A stretch of 10,582 nt of DNA from an uncultured Parasphingopyxis sp. (GTDB lineage: Bacteria; Pseudomonadota; Alphaproteobacteria; Sphingomonadales; Sphingomonadaceae), in contig CAJQMX010000312.1 in NCBI GenBank assembly GCA_905479515.1, forward strand, positions 1-10,582, in the 5' to 3' direction. The notes below the pieces were generated by a model. The model saw only the letters and a program-made list of their open reading frames with translations, ran no database searches and was not told the origin of the DNA. This document shows positions 1-6,615 of the stretch, one piece after another. Both the position numbers and the translations under genes were made by a program. Every line of letters starts with the position of its first letter. The stretch's first letter is position 1.

Positions 1-84
1 CGAAAACGGCTTTCAGAACAACAAATCATCACGATGTGGTCCACCAGCAAAGATGGAATAAAGGTGCTGTCAATCATACCAAAA
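1..84. other. Anomalous AT-richer left edge, likely not native to nusA locus
   Basis: This stretch lies where rimP or the start of nusA would be expected, yet its translation resembles neither. It is visibly richer in A and T than the rest of the window. An open frame starts at ATG 34 and reads through the following repeat into nusA, but residues 1-17 (MWSTSKDGIKVLSIIPK) match no NusA feature I know. No ribosome binding site precedes ATG 34 (AACAAATCATCACG). The simplest reading is a contig-end or chimeric join. A real rearrangement that removed the nusA start is the alternative. Confidence 0.5.
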
Positions 85-1680
85 CAACAAGAACAACAAG
101 AACAACAAGAACAACAAGAACAACAAGAACAACAAGAACAACAAGAACAACAAGAACAACAAGAACAACAAGAACAACAAGACCCTCCCTGGCCAGGGGC
201 AAGCTGCCGGCTGACCACCGAAACCGGCGACCTGCGCCTGTGGCGCGTTGTCGAGGTGGTCGAAGAGGTTGAGGATTATTTCAAGCAGGTGGACCTGAAG
301 GGCGCGCAGAAACTGGATGCAAAAGCCGCTATTGGCGATTTCATCGTTGATCCGCTGCCGCCAATCGAATTTGGCCGGATCGCGGCTCAGGCTTCCAAGC
401 AGGTGATCTTCCAGAAGGTCCGCGAAGCAGAGCGCGAACGCCAATATGAAGAGTTTAAGGACCGCGCGGGCGAAATCATCACCGGCGTCGTCAAGCGCGT
501 TGAGTTCGGCCATGTCGTTGTCGATCTGGGCCGCGCCGAAGGCGTTATCCGCCGCGATGCACAGATCCCGCGCGAAATCGTTCGCGTTGGCGATCGCATC
601 CGCTCACTGATCCTCAAAGTGGTGCGCGAAAATCGCGGGCCGCAGATTTTCCTGTCGCGCGCGCATCCCGATTTCATGCGCAAATTGTTCGCGCAGGAAG
701 TCCCCGAAATTTACGACGGCATTATCGAGATCAAGGCAGCTGCCCGTGATCCGGGAAGCCGGGCCAAGATCGGCGTCATCAGCCATGATGGCTCGATCGA
801 CCCGGTCGGCGCCTGTGTTGGCATGAAGGGCAGCCGCGTTCAGGCGGTCGTTCAGGAAATGCATGGCGAGAAGATCGACATCATTCCCTGGTCCGATGAC
901 CTGGCAACCTTTGTCGTAAACGCATTGCAGCCAGCGTCGGTTGCCCGCGTTATCATCGACGAGGAAGAAGAGCGTATCGAAGTCGTTGTTCCTGATGATC
1001 AGCTTTCGCTGGCCATTGGTCGCCGCGGTCAGAATGTCCGTCTTGCTTCACAGCTTACCGGTTCGGCCATCGACATCATGACCGAAGACGAATCGAACGA
1101 GAAGCGTCAGGCCGAGTTCGTCCAGCGCTCCGATCTGTTCCAGGCCGAGCTTGATGTTGACGAAACGCTCTCGCAGCTGCTCGTCGCCGAAGGCTTTAGC
1201 GAGCTGGAAGAGGTCGCCTATGTCGATCCGGCTGAAATCGCAGCGATCGAGGGTCTTGACGAGGAAATCGCCTCCGAGCTGCAGGCCCGTGCTGTCGAAG
1301 GCCTCGAGAAACGCGAAGAAGCCAATCGCAACCGTCGCAAGGAACTGGGTGTCGAAGACGAGCTCATCGACATGCCATATCTGACCGAGGCAATGCTGGT
1401 CACTCTGGGTGAAGCGGGAATCAAGACGCTCGACGATCTTGCTGATCTTGCGACCGACGAACTGATCGAGAAGAAGCGCGCCGAACCGCGTCGCCGCGAT
1501 CAGGCAGCCCCTGCCCGCCCGCAGCCCAAGGGCGGCGTGCTTGGCATGTATGGCTTTACCGAAGAGCAGGGCAACGAGATCATCATGGCCGCGCGTGCGC
1601 ACTGGTTCGAAGACGAAGATGAACCAGCGGCACCTGCAGAGGCATCCGGGGAGGACGCAGCTGCGGATGGCGAGCAATGA
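34..1680 (+). CDS. nusA: Transcription termination/antitermination factor NusA with abnormal N-terminus
   Basis: NusA binds RNA polymerase near the RNA exit channel and modulates pausing, termination and antitermination. Native-looking sequence begins near residue 57 (CRLTTETGDLRLWRVVEVVE) and continues through the back half of the N-terminal domain. The S1 domain is about 144-210. KH1 has its loop at CVGMKGSRVQ (261-270) and KH2 at AIGRRGQNVR (327-336). Two helix-hairpin-helix-like repeats lie at about 375-440 and 445-525, and the tail is acidic. Residues 1-56 are not NusA-like: 17 unrelated residues, then (QQE)10, then a Pro-rich junction. This replaces the first helices, which contact polymerase. 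The frame is intact to TGA at 1678-1680, and the downstream gene overlaps by 14 nt. Identity of the body is secure. The ATG at 34 is doubtful, and the gene is best treated as 5'-incomplete or chimeric. Confidence 0.9.
   Translation: MWSTSKDGIKVLSIIPKQQEQQEQQEQQEQQEQQEQQEQQEQQEQQEQQDPPWPGASCRLTTETGDLRLWRVVEVVEEVEDYFKQVDLKGAQKLDAKAAIGDFIVDPLPPIEFGRIAAQASKQVIFQKVREAERERQYEEFKDRAGEIITGVVKRVEFGHVVVDLGRAEGVIRRDAQIPREIVRVGDRIRSLILKVVRENRGPQIFLSRAHPDFMRKLFAQEVPEIYDGIIEIKAAARDPGSRAKIGVISHDGSIDPVGACVGMKGSRVQAVVQEMHGEKIDIIPWSDDLATFVVNALQPASVARVIIDEEEERIEVVVPDDQLSLAIGRRGQNVRLASQLTGSAIDIMTEDESNEKRQAEFVQRSDLFQAELDVDETLSQLLVAEGFSELEEVAYVDPAEIAAIEGLDEEIASELQARAVEGLEKREEANRNRRKELGVEDELIDMPYLTEAMLVTLGEAGIKTLDDLADLATDELIEKKRAEPRRRDQAAPARPQPKGGVLGMYGFTEEQGNEIIMAARAHWFEDEDEPAAPAEASGEDAAADGEQ
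85..182. repeat. 9-bp tandem repeat CAACAAGAA, about 10.9 copies
   Basis: Ten exact copies of CAACAAGAA occupy 85-174, followed by CAACAAGA before the sequence changes at 183. I see no mismatch between copies. In the nusA frame it reads (Gln-Gln-Glu)x10-Gln-Gln-Asp. No frame on either strand contains a stop, so an open frame here is no evidence of coding. The perfect identity means a very young expansion, or a sequencing, amplification or assembly product. Confidence 0.95.
187..198. repeat. 12-bp perfect palindrome at the repeat/nusA junction
   Basis: CCCTGGCCAGGG equals its own reverse complement. It sits between the end of the 9-bp repeat (182) and the first codons that look like native nusA (about 205). 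Palindromes at such a junction fit fold-back or template-switch joining, but one site could also be chance. Confidence 0.7.
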
Positions 1681-2410
1681 GACCCCGGACGGCCTGAAGC
1701 CGCACAAGCGCCCCGAAAAGAAAGGCGCGCAAGACCCTGAAAGGAAATGCATCCTTTCGGGGGACGTGTGCGCGCGCGAGTCGCTGATCCGGCTGGCACT
1801 GTCGCCCGATGGTGAGATTCTGCCCGATGTTCGCGCCAAGGCGCCCGGACGTGGGGCGTGGATTTCGCCCGATGGCAAACTTTTTGCAGCGTCAATGGCG
1901 AATGGGAAGCTCAAGGGCGGCCTGGCCCGCGCCTTCAAGACCGGCGATTTTCAAATTCCCGCCGATCTTGGTGAGCGCATAGCCGACGCTCTTGCGCGCA
2001 ATGCGCTTGATCGTCTGGGGCTTGAAGCACGGGGCGGCAAGCTGATTACGGGCTCCGAAAAGCTGCGCGATGCGGCGCGCGCCGGCAAGGTGCATCTGCT
2101 GCTTCATGCCGTCGATGCAGCGGAAGATGGCTGCCGGAAACTGGATCAGGCATGGCGCGTTGGCATGGACGCCGAAGGCAGTGATATGAGGGGGTTGGTT
2201 ATTCCGGCAAACCGCACCATATTGGCCGAGGCACTTGGGCGAGATAATGTTGTGCATATCGCGATTGTGGACGAACGGGCCGCAATGCGTGTATCAGGCG
2301 CAATCTCGCGCTGGATGGAATTTTCTGGATCGAATGACACGACCGGTCCCGGCGGGAATAGCTCGCCGGATTTGAACGGTAATGGGTTGAAAAACAAAGG
2401 CTTAGAATGA
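1667..2410 (+). CDS. DUF448/YlxR RNA-binding protein with L7Ae-like C-terminal half
   Basis: 247 residues. The N-terminal part is a YlxR (DUF448) domain: RKCILSGDV at 26-34 and the GRGAW signature at 61-65 on a basic background. YlxR of Gram-positives (RnpM) binds RNase P RNA; whether this longer form does so is unknown. Residues about 125-217 (KLITGSEKLRDAARAGKVHLLLHA, shortened here to its start, then VIPANRTILAEAL and an ISRWMEF end) look like an L7Ae/L30e-type RNA-binding fold, a usual alphaproteobacterial arrangement. ATG 1667 was chosen because GGGGAGG lies at 1648-1654 and the YlxR domain follows directly; the frame also opens farther upstream at 1541, inside nusA. The start overlaps nusA by 14 nt and the end overlaps infB by ATGA, so the three genes are probably co-translated. 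The last ~28 residues are Gly/Asn/Ser-rich and probably disordered. Confidence 0.87.
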   Translation: MASNETPDGLKPHKRPEKKGAQDPERKCILSGDVCARESLIRLALSPDGEILPDVRAKAPGRGAWISPDGKLFAASMANGKLKGGLARAFKTGDFQIPADLGERIADALARNALDRLGLEARGGKLITGSEKLRDAARAGKVHLLLHAVDAAEDGCRKLDQAWRVGMDAEGSDMRGLVIPANRTILAEALGRDNVVHIAIVDERAAMRVSGAISRWMEFSGSNDTTGPGGNSSPDLNGNGLKNKGLE

Positions 2411-4938
2411 GCGACGATAGTAAAAAAACACTTGGCACCCGAACACTCGGCGTAAAGCGCACCGTCGAGGGGAAAGTGCAGCAGCAGTTCAGCCATGGCC
2501 GCAAGAACACGGTCGTGGTCGAACGCAAGAAACGTCGCGTGCTCACCAAGCCGGGCGAAACCCCTGCCGCTGCGCCCGTTGAAGAGGCTGTGGAAGCACC
2601 CGCTCCGGCAGCCCCGGCGCCTGCTGCCCCGCCTCCTCCGCCCCCTCCGCCAGCCGCCAAGAAGAAGAGCGAAGCTGACGAGACGCTGACCCGCAAGGAA
2701 AAGCAGGAAAAACTGCTGCGCGAGGCCGAAGAAGCCCGCCTGGCCCAGCTTGAAGATCAAAGCCGCCGCGAGGAAGAAGCCAAGAAGAAGGCTATCCAGG
2801 GCGAAGCAAAACGCGCCAAGAGCAATCGTGAGGCCGAAGCGGCCCCCGATGTGGTGGAAGAAGAAAGCCCAGAGGTCGTCGAAACCGAAGAAGCCGCACC
2901 TGTTGCCGCCGAACCGGAAGCCGGCAAGCCGACGCTTGATCCTGCCCAGCCCGCACCGCGCACATTTACACCGGTCGTCAAACCGAAACGCCCGGAGAAG
3001 AAAAAGGAAGACGCGCGCAAGCCAAAACGCGGCGATCGCAAGGAGCGTTCAAAGCTCACCGTCAATCGCGCGCTGCGTGATGGCGATGGCAGCCCGCGCT
3101 CACGGTCTCTCGCTGCGCTCAAACGGTCCCGCGAAAAGGACAAGGAAAAACGCGCGCATCGGGATGACGGCCCACAGGTCAAGCGCGTCCGCGATGTTGT
3201 CGTGCCGGAAGCCATCACCGTCAGCGAGCTCGCCAAACGGATGGAAGAACGTGGCGCAGACCTCGTCAAATCGCTGTTCAAAATGGGCATGCCGGTTACC
3301 GTCAACCAGACAATTGATCAGGACACGGCCGAATTGCTCGTCACCGAGTTCGGACATAATATCCAACGCGTTTCCGAGTCCGATGTCGAACTTGGCATGC
3401 AGGGTGATGAAGACGCACCCGAAGACATGAAACCACGGCCTCCCGTGGTTACGGTCATGGGCCATGTCGATCACGGCAAGACCAGCGTACTCGATGCACT
3501 GCGCGGCAGCACGGTCGTATCCGGGGAAGCGGGCGGTATCACCCAGCATATCGGCGCCTATCAGGTCGAAACCAAGGGCGGTCAGAAGATCACCTTCCTC
3601 GACACACCGGGCCATGCTGCCTTTTCGCAGATGCGGTCACGCGGTGCGAATGTCACCGATATCGTCATTCTGGTCGTCGCGGCCGATGATGGCATCATGC
3701 CGCAGACGATCGAGGCAATTAATCACACCAAGGCCGCCGGCGTGCCAATGATCGTTGCGATCAACAAGATGGACGTCGAAGGCGCCAATCCACAAAAAGT
3801 GCGTGAGCGGCTGCTTGAACATGAGATCGTCGTCGAGGCGATGTCGGGCGATGTGCAGGATGTCGAAGTATCGGCGCTGAAGGGCACGGGCCTGGATGAA
3901 CTGACCGAGAAAATCCTGCTTCAGGCGGAGCTTCTCGAACTGAAAGCCAATCCGGACCGCCAGGCGGAAGCCACGGTGATCGAGGCGAAGCTCGACAAGG
4001 GTCGCGGCCCTGTTGCAACCGTTCTCGTCAATCGCGGTACGCTGCGGACCGGGGACATCTTCGTCGTCGGTGCGGAAAGCGGCAAGGTGCGCGCGATGGT
4101 GGATGACAAGGGCAAGCAGATCAAGGAAGCCGGGCCGTCTGTTCCGGTCGAAGTGCTTGGTCTGTCGGGTGTTCCGCGTGCCGGCGATCCGCTGACCGTG
4201 GTGCCGGACGAAGCCCGGGCCCGCGAAGTTGCCGAATATCGTCAGGACGTGATCGATCGCGCCCGGACAACGCAAACGCCTACCAGTGTCGAGAATATGT
4301 TCTCGGCCATGGGCGAGGCGCAGGCGATCGAATTCCCGCTCGTTATCAAGGGCGATGTGCAGGGATCGGTCGAGGCGATTATCAGTTCGCTGGAAGATAT
4401 CTCCACAGACGATATCAAGGTCCGCGTGCTGCATTCCGGCGTTGGCGGCATTACCGAAAGCGATGTTACGCTTGCGGCCGCCTCCAAGGCACCGATTATC
4501 GGCTTCAATGTCCGCGGCAATGCCAAGGCGCGCGAATTCGCAAAGCGCGATGGCGTCGAAATGCGCTATTATGACATCATCTATAACCTGCTTGACGAGA
4601 TCAGGGCCGAAATGGCTGGCGAACTCGGCCCCGAGCGGATCGAGAATGTCGTTGGACGTGCCGAGGTCAAAGACGTCTTCCCGGCCGGCAAGAAGGACAA
4701 GGCAGCCGGTCTGCTCGTCACCGAAGGCCTTATTCGCAAGGGGCTGCACACGCGGCTCATGCGCGACGATGTTGTTGTCAGTGCGACGACCATCGCATCG
4801 CTCCGGCGTTTCAAGGACGATGTCGAGGAGGTTCGTTCAGGCCTCGAATGCGGCGTAGTTCTGGAAAACACCAACGATGTGAAGGCCGGCGATATGCTGG
4901 AAGTCTTCGAGATCGAGGAACGCGAACGTACCCTGTAA
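2407..4938 (+). CDS. infB: Translation initiation factor IF-2
   Basis: 843 residues. This GTPase brings initiator fMet-tRNA to the 30S subunit and drives 50S joining. The IF2-associated N-terminal block is at 8-46 (TLGVKRTV). A long charged Ala/Pro/Glu/Lys linker with eight consecutive prolines (75-82) follows, then an IF2_N domain at about 266-330. The G domain has G1 GHVDHGKTS (352-360), the G2 region GGITQHIG, G3 DTPGH (399-403), G4 NKMD (453-456) and G5 SALKG (489-493). Beta-barrel domain II, domain III, and the C-terminal tRNA-binding barrel ending [10 protein letters not shown] complete the protein. All expected GTPase residues are present and length is normal for the order. ATG 2407 shares ATGA with the stop of the upstream gene, indicating translational coupling; no strong Shine-Dalgarno precedes it. 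Confidence 0.98.
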   Translation: MSDDSKKTLGTRTLGVKRTVEGKVQQQFSHGRKNTVVVERKKRRVLTKPGETPAAAPVEEAVEAPAPAAPAPAAPPPPPPPPAAKKKSEADETLTRKEKQEKLLREAEEARLAQLEDQSRREEEAKKKAIQGEAKRAKSNREAEAAPDVVEEESPEVVETEEAAPVAAEPEAGKPTLDPAQPAPRTFTPVVKPKRPEKKKEDARKPKRGDRKERSKLTVNRALRDGDGSPRSRSLAALKRSREKDKEKRAHRDDGPQVKRVRDVVVPEAITVSELAKRMEERGADLVKSLFKMGMPVTVNQTIDQDTAELLVTEFGHNIQRVSESDVELGMQGDEDAPEDMKPRPPVVTVMGHVDHGKTSVLDALRGSTVVSGEAGGITQHIGAYQVETKGGQKITFLDTPGHAAFSQMRSRGANVTDIVILVVAADDGIMPQTIEAINHTKAAGVPMIVAINKMDVEGANPQKVRERLLEHEIVVEAMSGDVQDVEVSALKGTGLDELTEKILLQAELLELKANPDRQAEATVIEAKLDKGRGPVATVLVNRGTLRTGDIFVVGAESGKVRAMVDDKGKQIKEAGPSVPVEVLGLSGVPRAGDPLTVVPDEARAREVAEYRQDVIDRARTTQTPTSVENMFSAMGEAQAIEFPLVIKGDVQGSVEAIISSLEDISTDDIKVRVLHSGVGGITESDVTLAAASKAPIIGFNVRGNAKAREFAKRDGVEMRYYDIIYNLLDEIRAEMAGELGPERIENVVGRAEVKDVFPAGKKDKAAGLLVTEGLIRKGLHTRLMRDDVVVSATTIASLRRFKDDVEEVRSGLECGVVLENTNDVKAGDMLEVFEIEERERTL

Positions 4939-5004
4939 TCTTCACATTGTAGCTGTCATGAAAACCGCCTAGGTTTACTTCTCCTACCACGAAGGAGAAT
5001 GAAC

Positions 5005-5103
5005 ATGGGCGACAAGAAAGATCCTGGCAAAGGCGGCGACAAGGGCGGCGACAAAGGCAAAGGCGGCGACAAGGGCGGCGACAAGGGCGGCTCCAAGAAA
5101 TAA
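5005..5103 (+). CDS. Candidate 32-aa Gly/Lys/Asp-rich repeat micro-protein
   Basis: A short ORF too small for ordinary gene finders, between infB and rbfA. The peptide begins MGDKKDPGKGG and continues with GGDK units, ending GGSKK: 13 Gly, 10 Lys, 6 Asp, net charge about +4, no hydrophobic segment, so soluble and disordered. AAGGAG at 4992-4997 is 7 nt from ATG 5005. An in-frame ATG at 4999 is too close to that site (1 nt). Units of GGCGGCGACAAG repeat, with some AAA-for-AAG and one GGCTCC variation, which hints at but does not prove selection on the peptide. I know of no family. It may be a nucleic-acid-binding or stress-type peptide, or merely a translated repeat. The opposite strand is open here too but encodes only a Pro/Leu/Ser shadow. 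Confidence 0.55.
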   Translation: MGDKKDPGKGGDKGGDKGKGGDKGGDKGGSKK

Positions 5104-5123
5104 GCTGCGCCTGACGCTGATAT

Positions 5124-5171
5124 CGGCGGTCTCGGCGCGGCCTTGATCATCAAGACGCGGCGAGACCACCG
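5124..5171 (+). promoter_or_regulatory. Two-tier stem-loop just upstream of rbfA
   Basis: CGGCGGTCTCG (5124-5134) pairs with CGAGACCACCG (5161-5171) over 11 positions with one C/A mismatch. Inside it, CTTGA (5142-5146) pairs with TCAAG (5150-5154) around a 3-nt loop. No T-run follows (the next bases are AAACGATATTGG), so this is not a typical intrinsic terminator. It ends 14 nt before ATG 5186, where no good Shine-Dalgarno is visible. It could set access to the rbfA start, act as a processing site, or protect the 3' end of the micro-ORF RNA. Function is inferred only. Confidence 0.5.
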
Positions 5172-5185
5172 AAACGATATTGGCA

Positions 5186-5572
5186 ATGAAAACCGAAGAA
5201 ACCCAATCTGTCAGGCTGCTCCGCGTTGGTGAACGCGTGCGCCATGTCCTGTCTGAAATCCTCGCGCGCGGCGACGTGCATGACGAGATACTGGCAACGC
5301 ACATGGTCAGCGTGACAGAAGTGCGCATGTCCCCCGACCTCAAACACGCCACCGTCTTCGTGAAACCGCTGCTTGGCGGTGACGAGGATGAGGTGCTGGC
5401 GGCGCTGAAGAAGAATGTCCGCTATCTGCGCGGTGAAGTTTCCAAGCGCGTAAACACCAAATATGCCGCCGCGCTGAAATTCCTGCTCGACGAGAGCTTC
5501 GACGAAGGCGGCAAGATCGATACGCTGCTGCGCGATCCCAAAGTGGCGCAGGATCTGGGCGAAGAGGAATAG
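5186..5572 (+). CDS. rbfA: Ribosome-binding factor A (30S maturation)
   Basis: 128 residues, typical length. RbfA is a single KH-like-domain protein that binds the immature 30S subunit near the 5' helix of 16S rRNA and assists late maturation and cold adaptation. Diagnostic parts are the N-terminal helix [17 protein letters not shown] (10-26), the strand region [19 protein letters not shown] (41-59), the helix [11 protein letters not shown] (79-89) and [15 protein letters not shown] (98-112). ATG 5186 is preferred; an in-frame TTG at 5180 is possible, and neither has a strong ribosome binding site. The gene lies 247 nt after infB, with a micro-ORF and a stem-loop between, and is followed by an accessory block instead of truB directly. 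Confidence 0.95.
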   Translation: MKTEETQSVRLLRVGERVRHVLSEILARGDVHDEILATHMVSVTEVRMSPDLKHATVFVKPLLGGDEDEVLAALKKNVRYLRGEVSKRVNTKYAAALKFLLDESFDEGGKIDTLLRDPKVAQDLGEEE

Positions 5573-5581
5573 GCTGGATAT

Positions 5582-5625
5582 TTTTACCCGGGTATATTGA
5601 CTCTTATTTTACCCGGACATAAATA
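5582..5625 (+). promoter_or_regulatory. Promoter with duplicated TTTTACCCGG operator upstream of DUF2239 gene
   Basis: Two near-identical 15-mers, TTTTACCCGGGTATA (5582-5596) and TTTTACCCGGACATA (5607-5621), lie as direct repeats 25 bp apart. The first contains the perfect 10-bp palindrome TACCCGGGTA (5585-5594). Between them is TTGACT (5597-5602), a good -35. The AT-rich CATAAATA (5618-5625) offers a -10 at 15-17 bp spacing, though no match is exact. The repeats thus flank the -35 and fill the spacer, as expected for a repressor site. The bound protein is not known; autoregulation by the adjacent gene is an inference. Confidence 0.6.
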
Positions 5626-5648
5626 GCCCTCCGTTCAGGAGGATGACA

Positions 5649-6158
5649 ATGACAAGCTATACCGCATTTGTGACAAACAGCTGGCTGGCGACCGGCCCGC
5701 GCAACCATATCGTGGAAACGCTGCGCGAGATGCCGCAAGTTGAGCGGGCCTCCGACATATTGGTTTTCGATGACGAGACCGGGCGGCAGATTGATTTCGA
5801 CCTGCGCGAGCTGGAGGAAGAGCCGGCCCCTCCCAAACGTGGTCGCCCGAAACTCGGCGTTACGTCCAAAGAAGTCACGCTGCTCCCGCGCCACTGGGAT
5901 TGGCTCGCCAAACAGCCCGGCGGAGCCTCCGCTGCGCTGCGCAAGCTTGTCGACCATGCGCGCAAGGCGGGACTTCCCGACCGGGCCAAGCGCGATGCCG
6001 CCTATCATTTCCTGAGCGCGATGGCGGGCGACTATCCGCAATTCGAGGAATCTATCCGTGCGCTCTATGCCGATGACCAAGATCGTTTCGACACCTTGAC
6101 GGCGCAATGGCCAGTGGCTGTCCGCGATCATGCGAAAGGGCTGGCCTGGGGCGGATAA
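5649..6158 (+). CDS. DUF2239 family protein, possible ribbon-helix-helix DNA-binding protein
   Basis: 169 residues. The sequence fits DUF2239, a family of unknown function: LVFDDETGRQIDFDLR (38-53), RGRPKLGV (64-71), EVTLLPRHWDWLAKQPGGAS (75-94), AALRKLVDHARK (95-106) and HFLSAMAGDYPQFEESIRAL (120-139). KRGRPK (63-68) matches an AT-hook core. It is followed by a strand (EVTLL) and two helices separated by a GG turn (PRHWDWLAKQP, SAALRKLVDHARK), a pattern like a ribbon-helix-helix fold. This is my reading, not an established assignment. ATG 5649 is 6 nt after AGGAGG (5637-5642); the in-frame ATG 5643 abuts that site and is less likely. There is no signal peptide or membrane segment. Its own promoter carries duplicated sites, so a DNA-binding self-regulator is plausible. 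The gene ends 1 nt from the convergent GNAT gene. Confidence 0.85.
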   Translation: MTSYTAFVTNSWLATGPRNHIVETLREMPQVERASDILVFDDETGRQIDFDLRELEEEPAPPKRGRPKLGVTSKEVTLLPRHWDWLAKQPGGASAALRKLVDHARKAGLPDRAKRDAAYHFLSAMAGDYPQFEESIRALYADDQDRFDTLTAQWPVAVRDHAKGLAWGG

Positions 6159-6159
6159 G

Positions 6160-6582
6160 CTAGCAGTAAAATTCGTACCAGACGGCTTTCTCTTCGCGGT
6201 GCGCTTTCCGTTCGTACAATGCCCGTGCGCCCTTATTGTCCTTTTCGGTGATAAGCCAATATTCGGCGATTCCGCGCTTTTTCCCTTCCGCACCCACCGC
6301 GTCCATGAGCCCCGTCGCCACACCCTGTCGGCGCCATTTCTTCGCAACATCGATTTCCTCGATATAGATTTCAGCCGGCTTTTCCGGGAAATAGAAGATA
6401 TAGGCCTGCGCCTTGCCGATCACCGCGCCGTCCGCCACGGCCACCATCAGAATCTGGTGCGGGTTGGCGAGACAGGCTGCCAGAAAGTCCGCCTTGATCG
6501 GGGCATCATACACACCCTTCTTGATATGATCGAGCAGACCGGCATTCTCTGCCGTTATGAGATGATAGGCGATTTCGGCCAT
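6160..6582 (-). CDS. GNAT family N-acetyltransferase (small)
   Basis: 140 residues, one GNAT domain. GNAT enzymes move an acetyl group from acetyl-CoA to an amine; the substrate here is unknown. The central strand and P-loop are IEEIDVAKKWRRQGVATGLM (74-93), with the acetyl-CoA pyrophosphate loop RRQGVA (84-89). The late strand and helix are EYWLITEKDNKGARALYERK (107-126). The layout resembles aminoglycoside 3-N-acetyltransferase-type GNATs, but that is too weak for a substrate call. On the minus strand AGGAGG lies 7 nt before ATG at 6582, which fixes the start even though the frame stays open much farther upstream, to 7077, inside the next gene. It converges on the DUF2239 gene with a 1-nt gap and diverges from the next GNAT gene across 33 bp. 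Confidence 0.88.
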   Translation of the reverse strand: MAEIAYHLITAENAGLLDHIKKGVYDAPIKADFLAACLANPHQILMVAVADGAVIGKAQAYIFYFPEKPAEIYIEEIDVAKKWRRQGVATGLMDAVGAEGKKRGIAEYWLITEKDNKGARALYERKAHREEKAVWYEFYC

Positions 6583-6602
6583 GATTTGCCTCCTGATTGC
6601 GA

Positions 6603-6612
6603 CTATATATAG
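6603..6612. promoter_or_regulatory. CTATATATAG palindrome, shared -10 candidate of a divergent promoter
   Basis: This perfect 10-bp palindrome sits in the 33-bp gap between two divergent starts (6582 on minus, 6616 on plus). Because it is symmetrical it supplies a TATATA-type -10 to both strands. Rightward, initiation 6-8 nt after the hexamer would fall at or next to ATG 6616, with no room for a ribosome binding site. Leftward, RNA would start around 6596-6598, leaving the AGGAGG intact. I see no clear -35 on either side. Confidence 0.45.
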
Positions 6613-6615
6613 CCC

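Noticed and set aside
85..182. CRISPR-like array
   Set aside because: The units are 9 bp and directly joined with no unique spacers; this is a simple tandem repeat.
1541..1666. Earlier start for the YlxR-type protein
   Set aside because: It would overlap nusA by 140 nt and adds residues unlike the family; ATG 1667 has a good ribosome binding site.
1048..1938. Long minus-strand open frame (296 codons) over the nusA end and ylxR
   Set aside because: It is antisense to two recognisable genes, and GC-rich codon use keeps this frame free of stops. No domain is recognisable.
3637..4749. Minus-strand open frame of 370 codons inside infB
   Set aside because: It lies fully within the conserved IF-2 G domain and C-terminal domains, and its translation resembles nothing known.
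4947..4975. Promoter for the micro-ORF (TTGTAG, 17 bp, TAGGTT)
   Set aside because: Spacing is right but each hexamer matches consensus at only three of six positions, too weak to list.
4962..4976. AAACC/GGTTT hairpin as infB terminator
   Set aside because: It has only five pairs and no T-run after it; unlikely to terminate transcription.
4956..5186. Minus-strand Pro/Leu/Ser-rich frame over the micro-ORF
   Set aside because: It is the antisense of the GGDK repeat; the plus-strand ORF has the better ribosome binding site.
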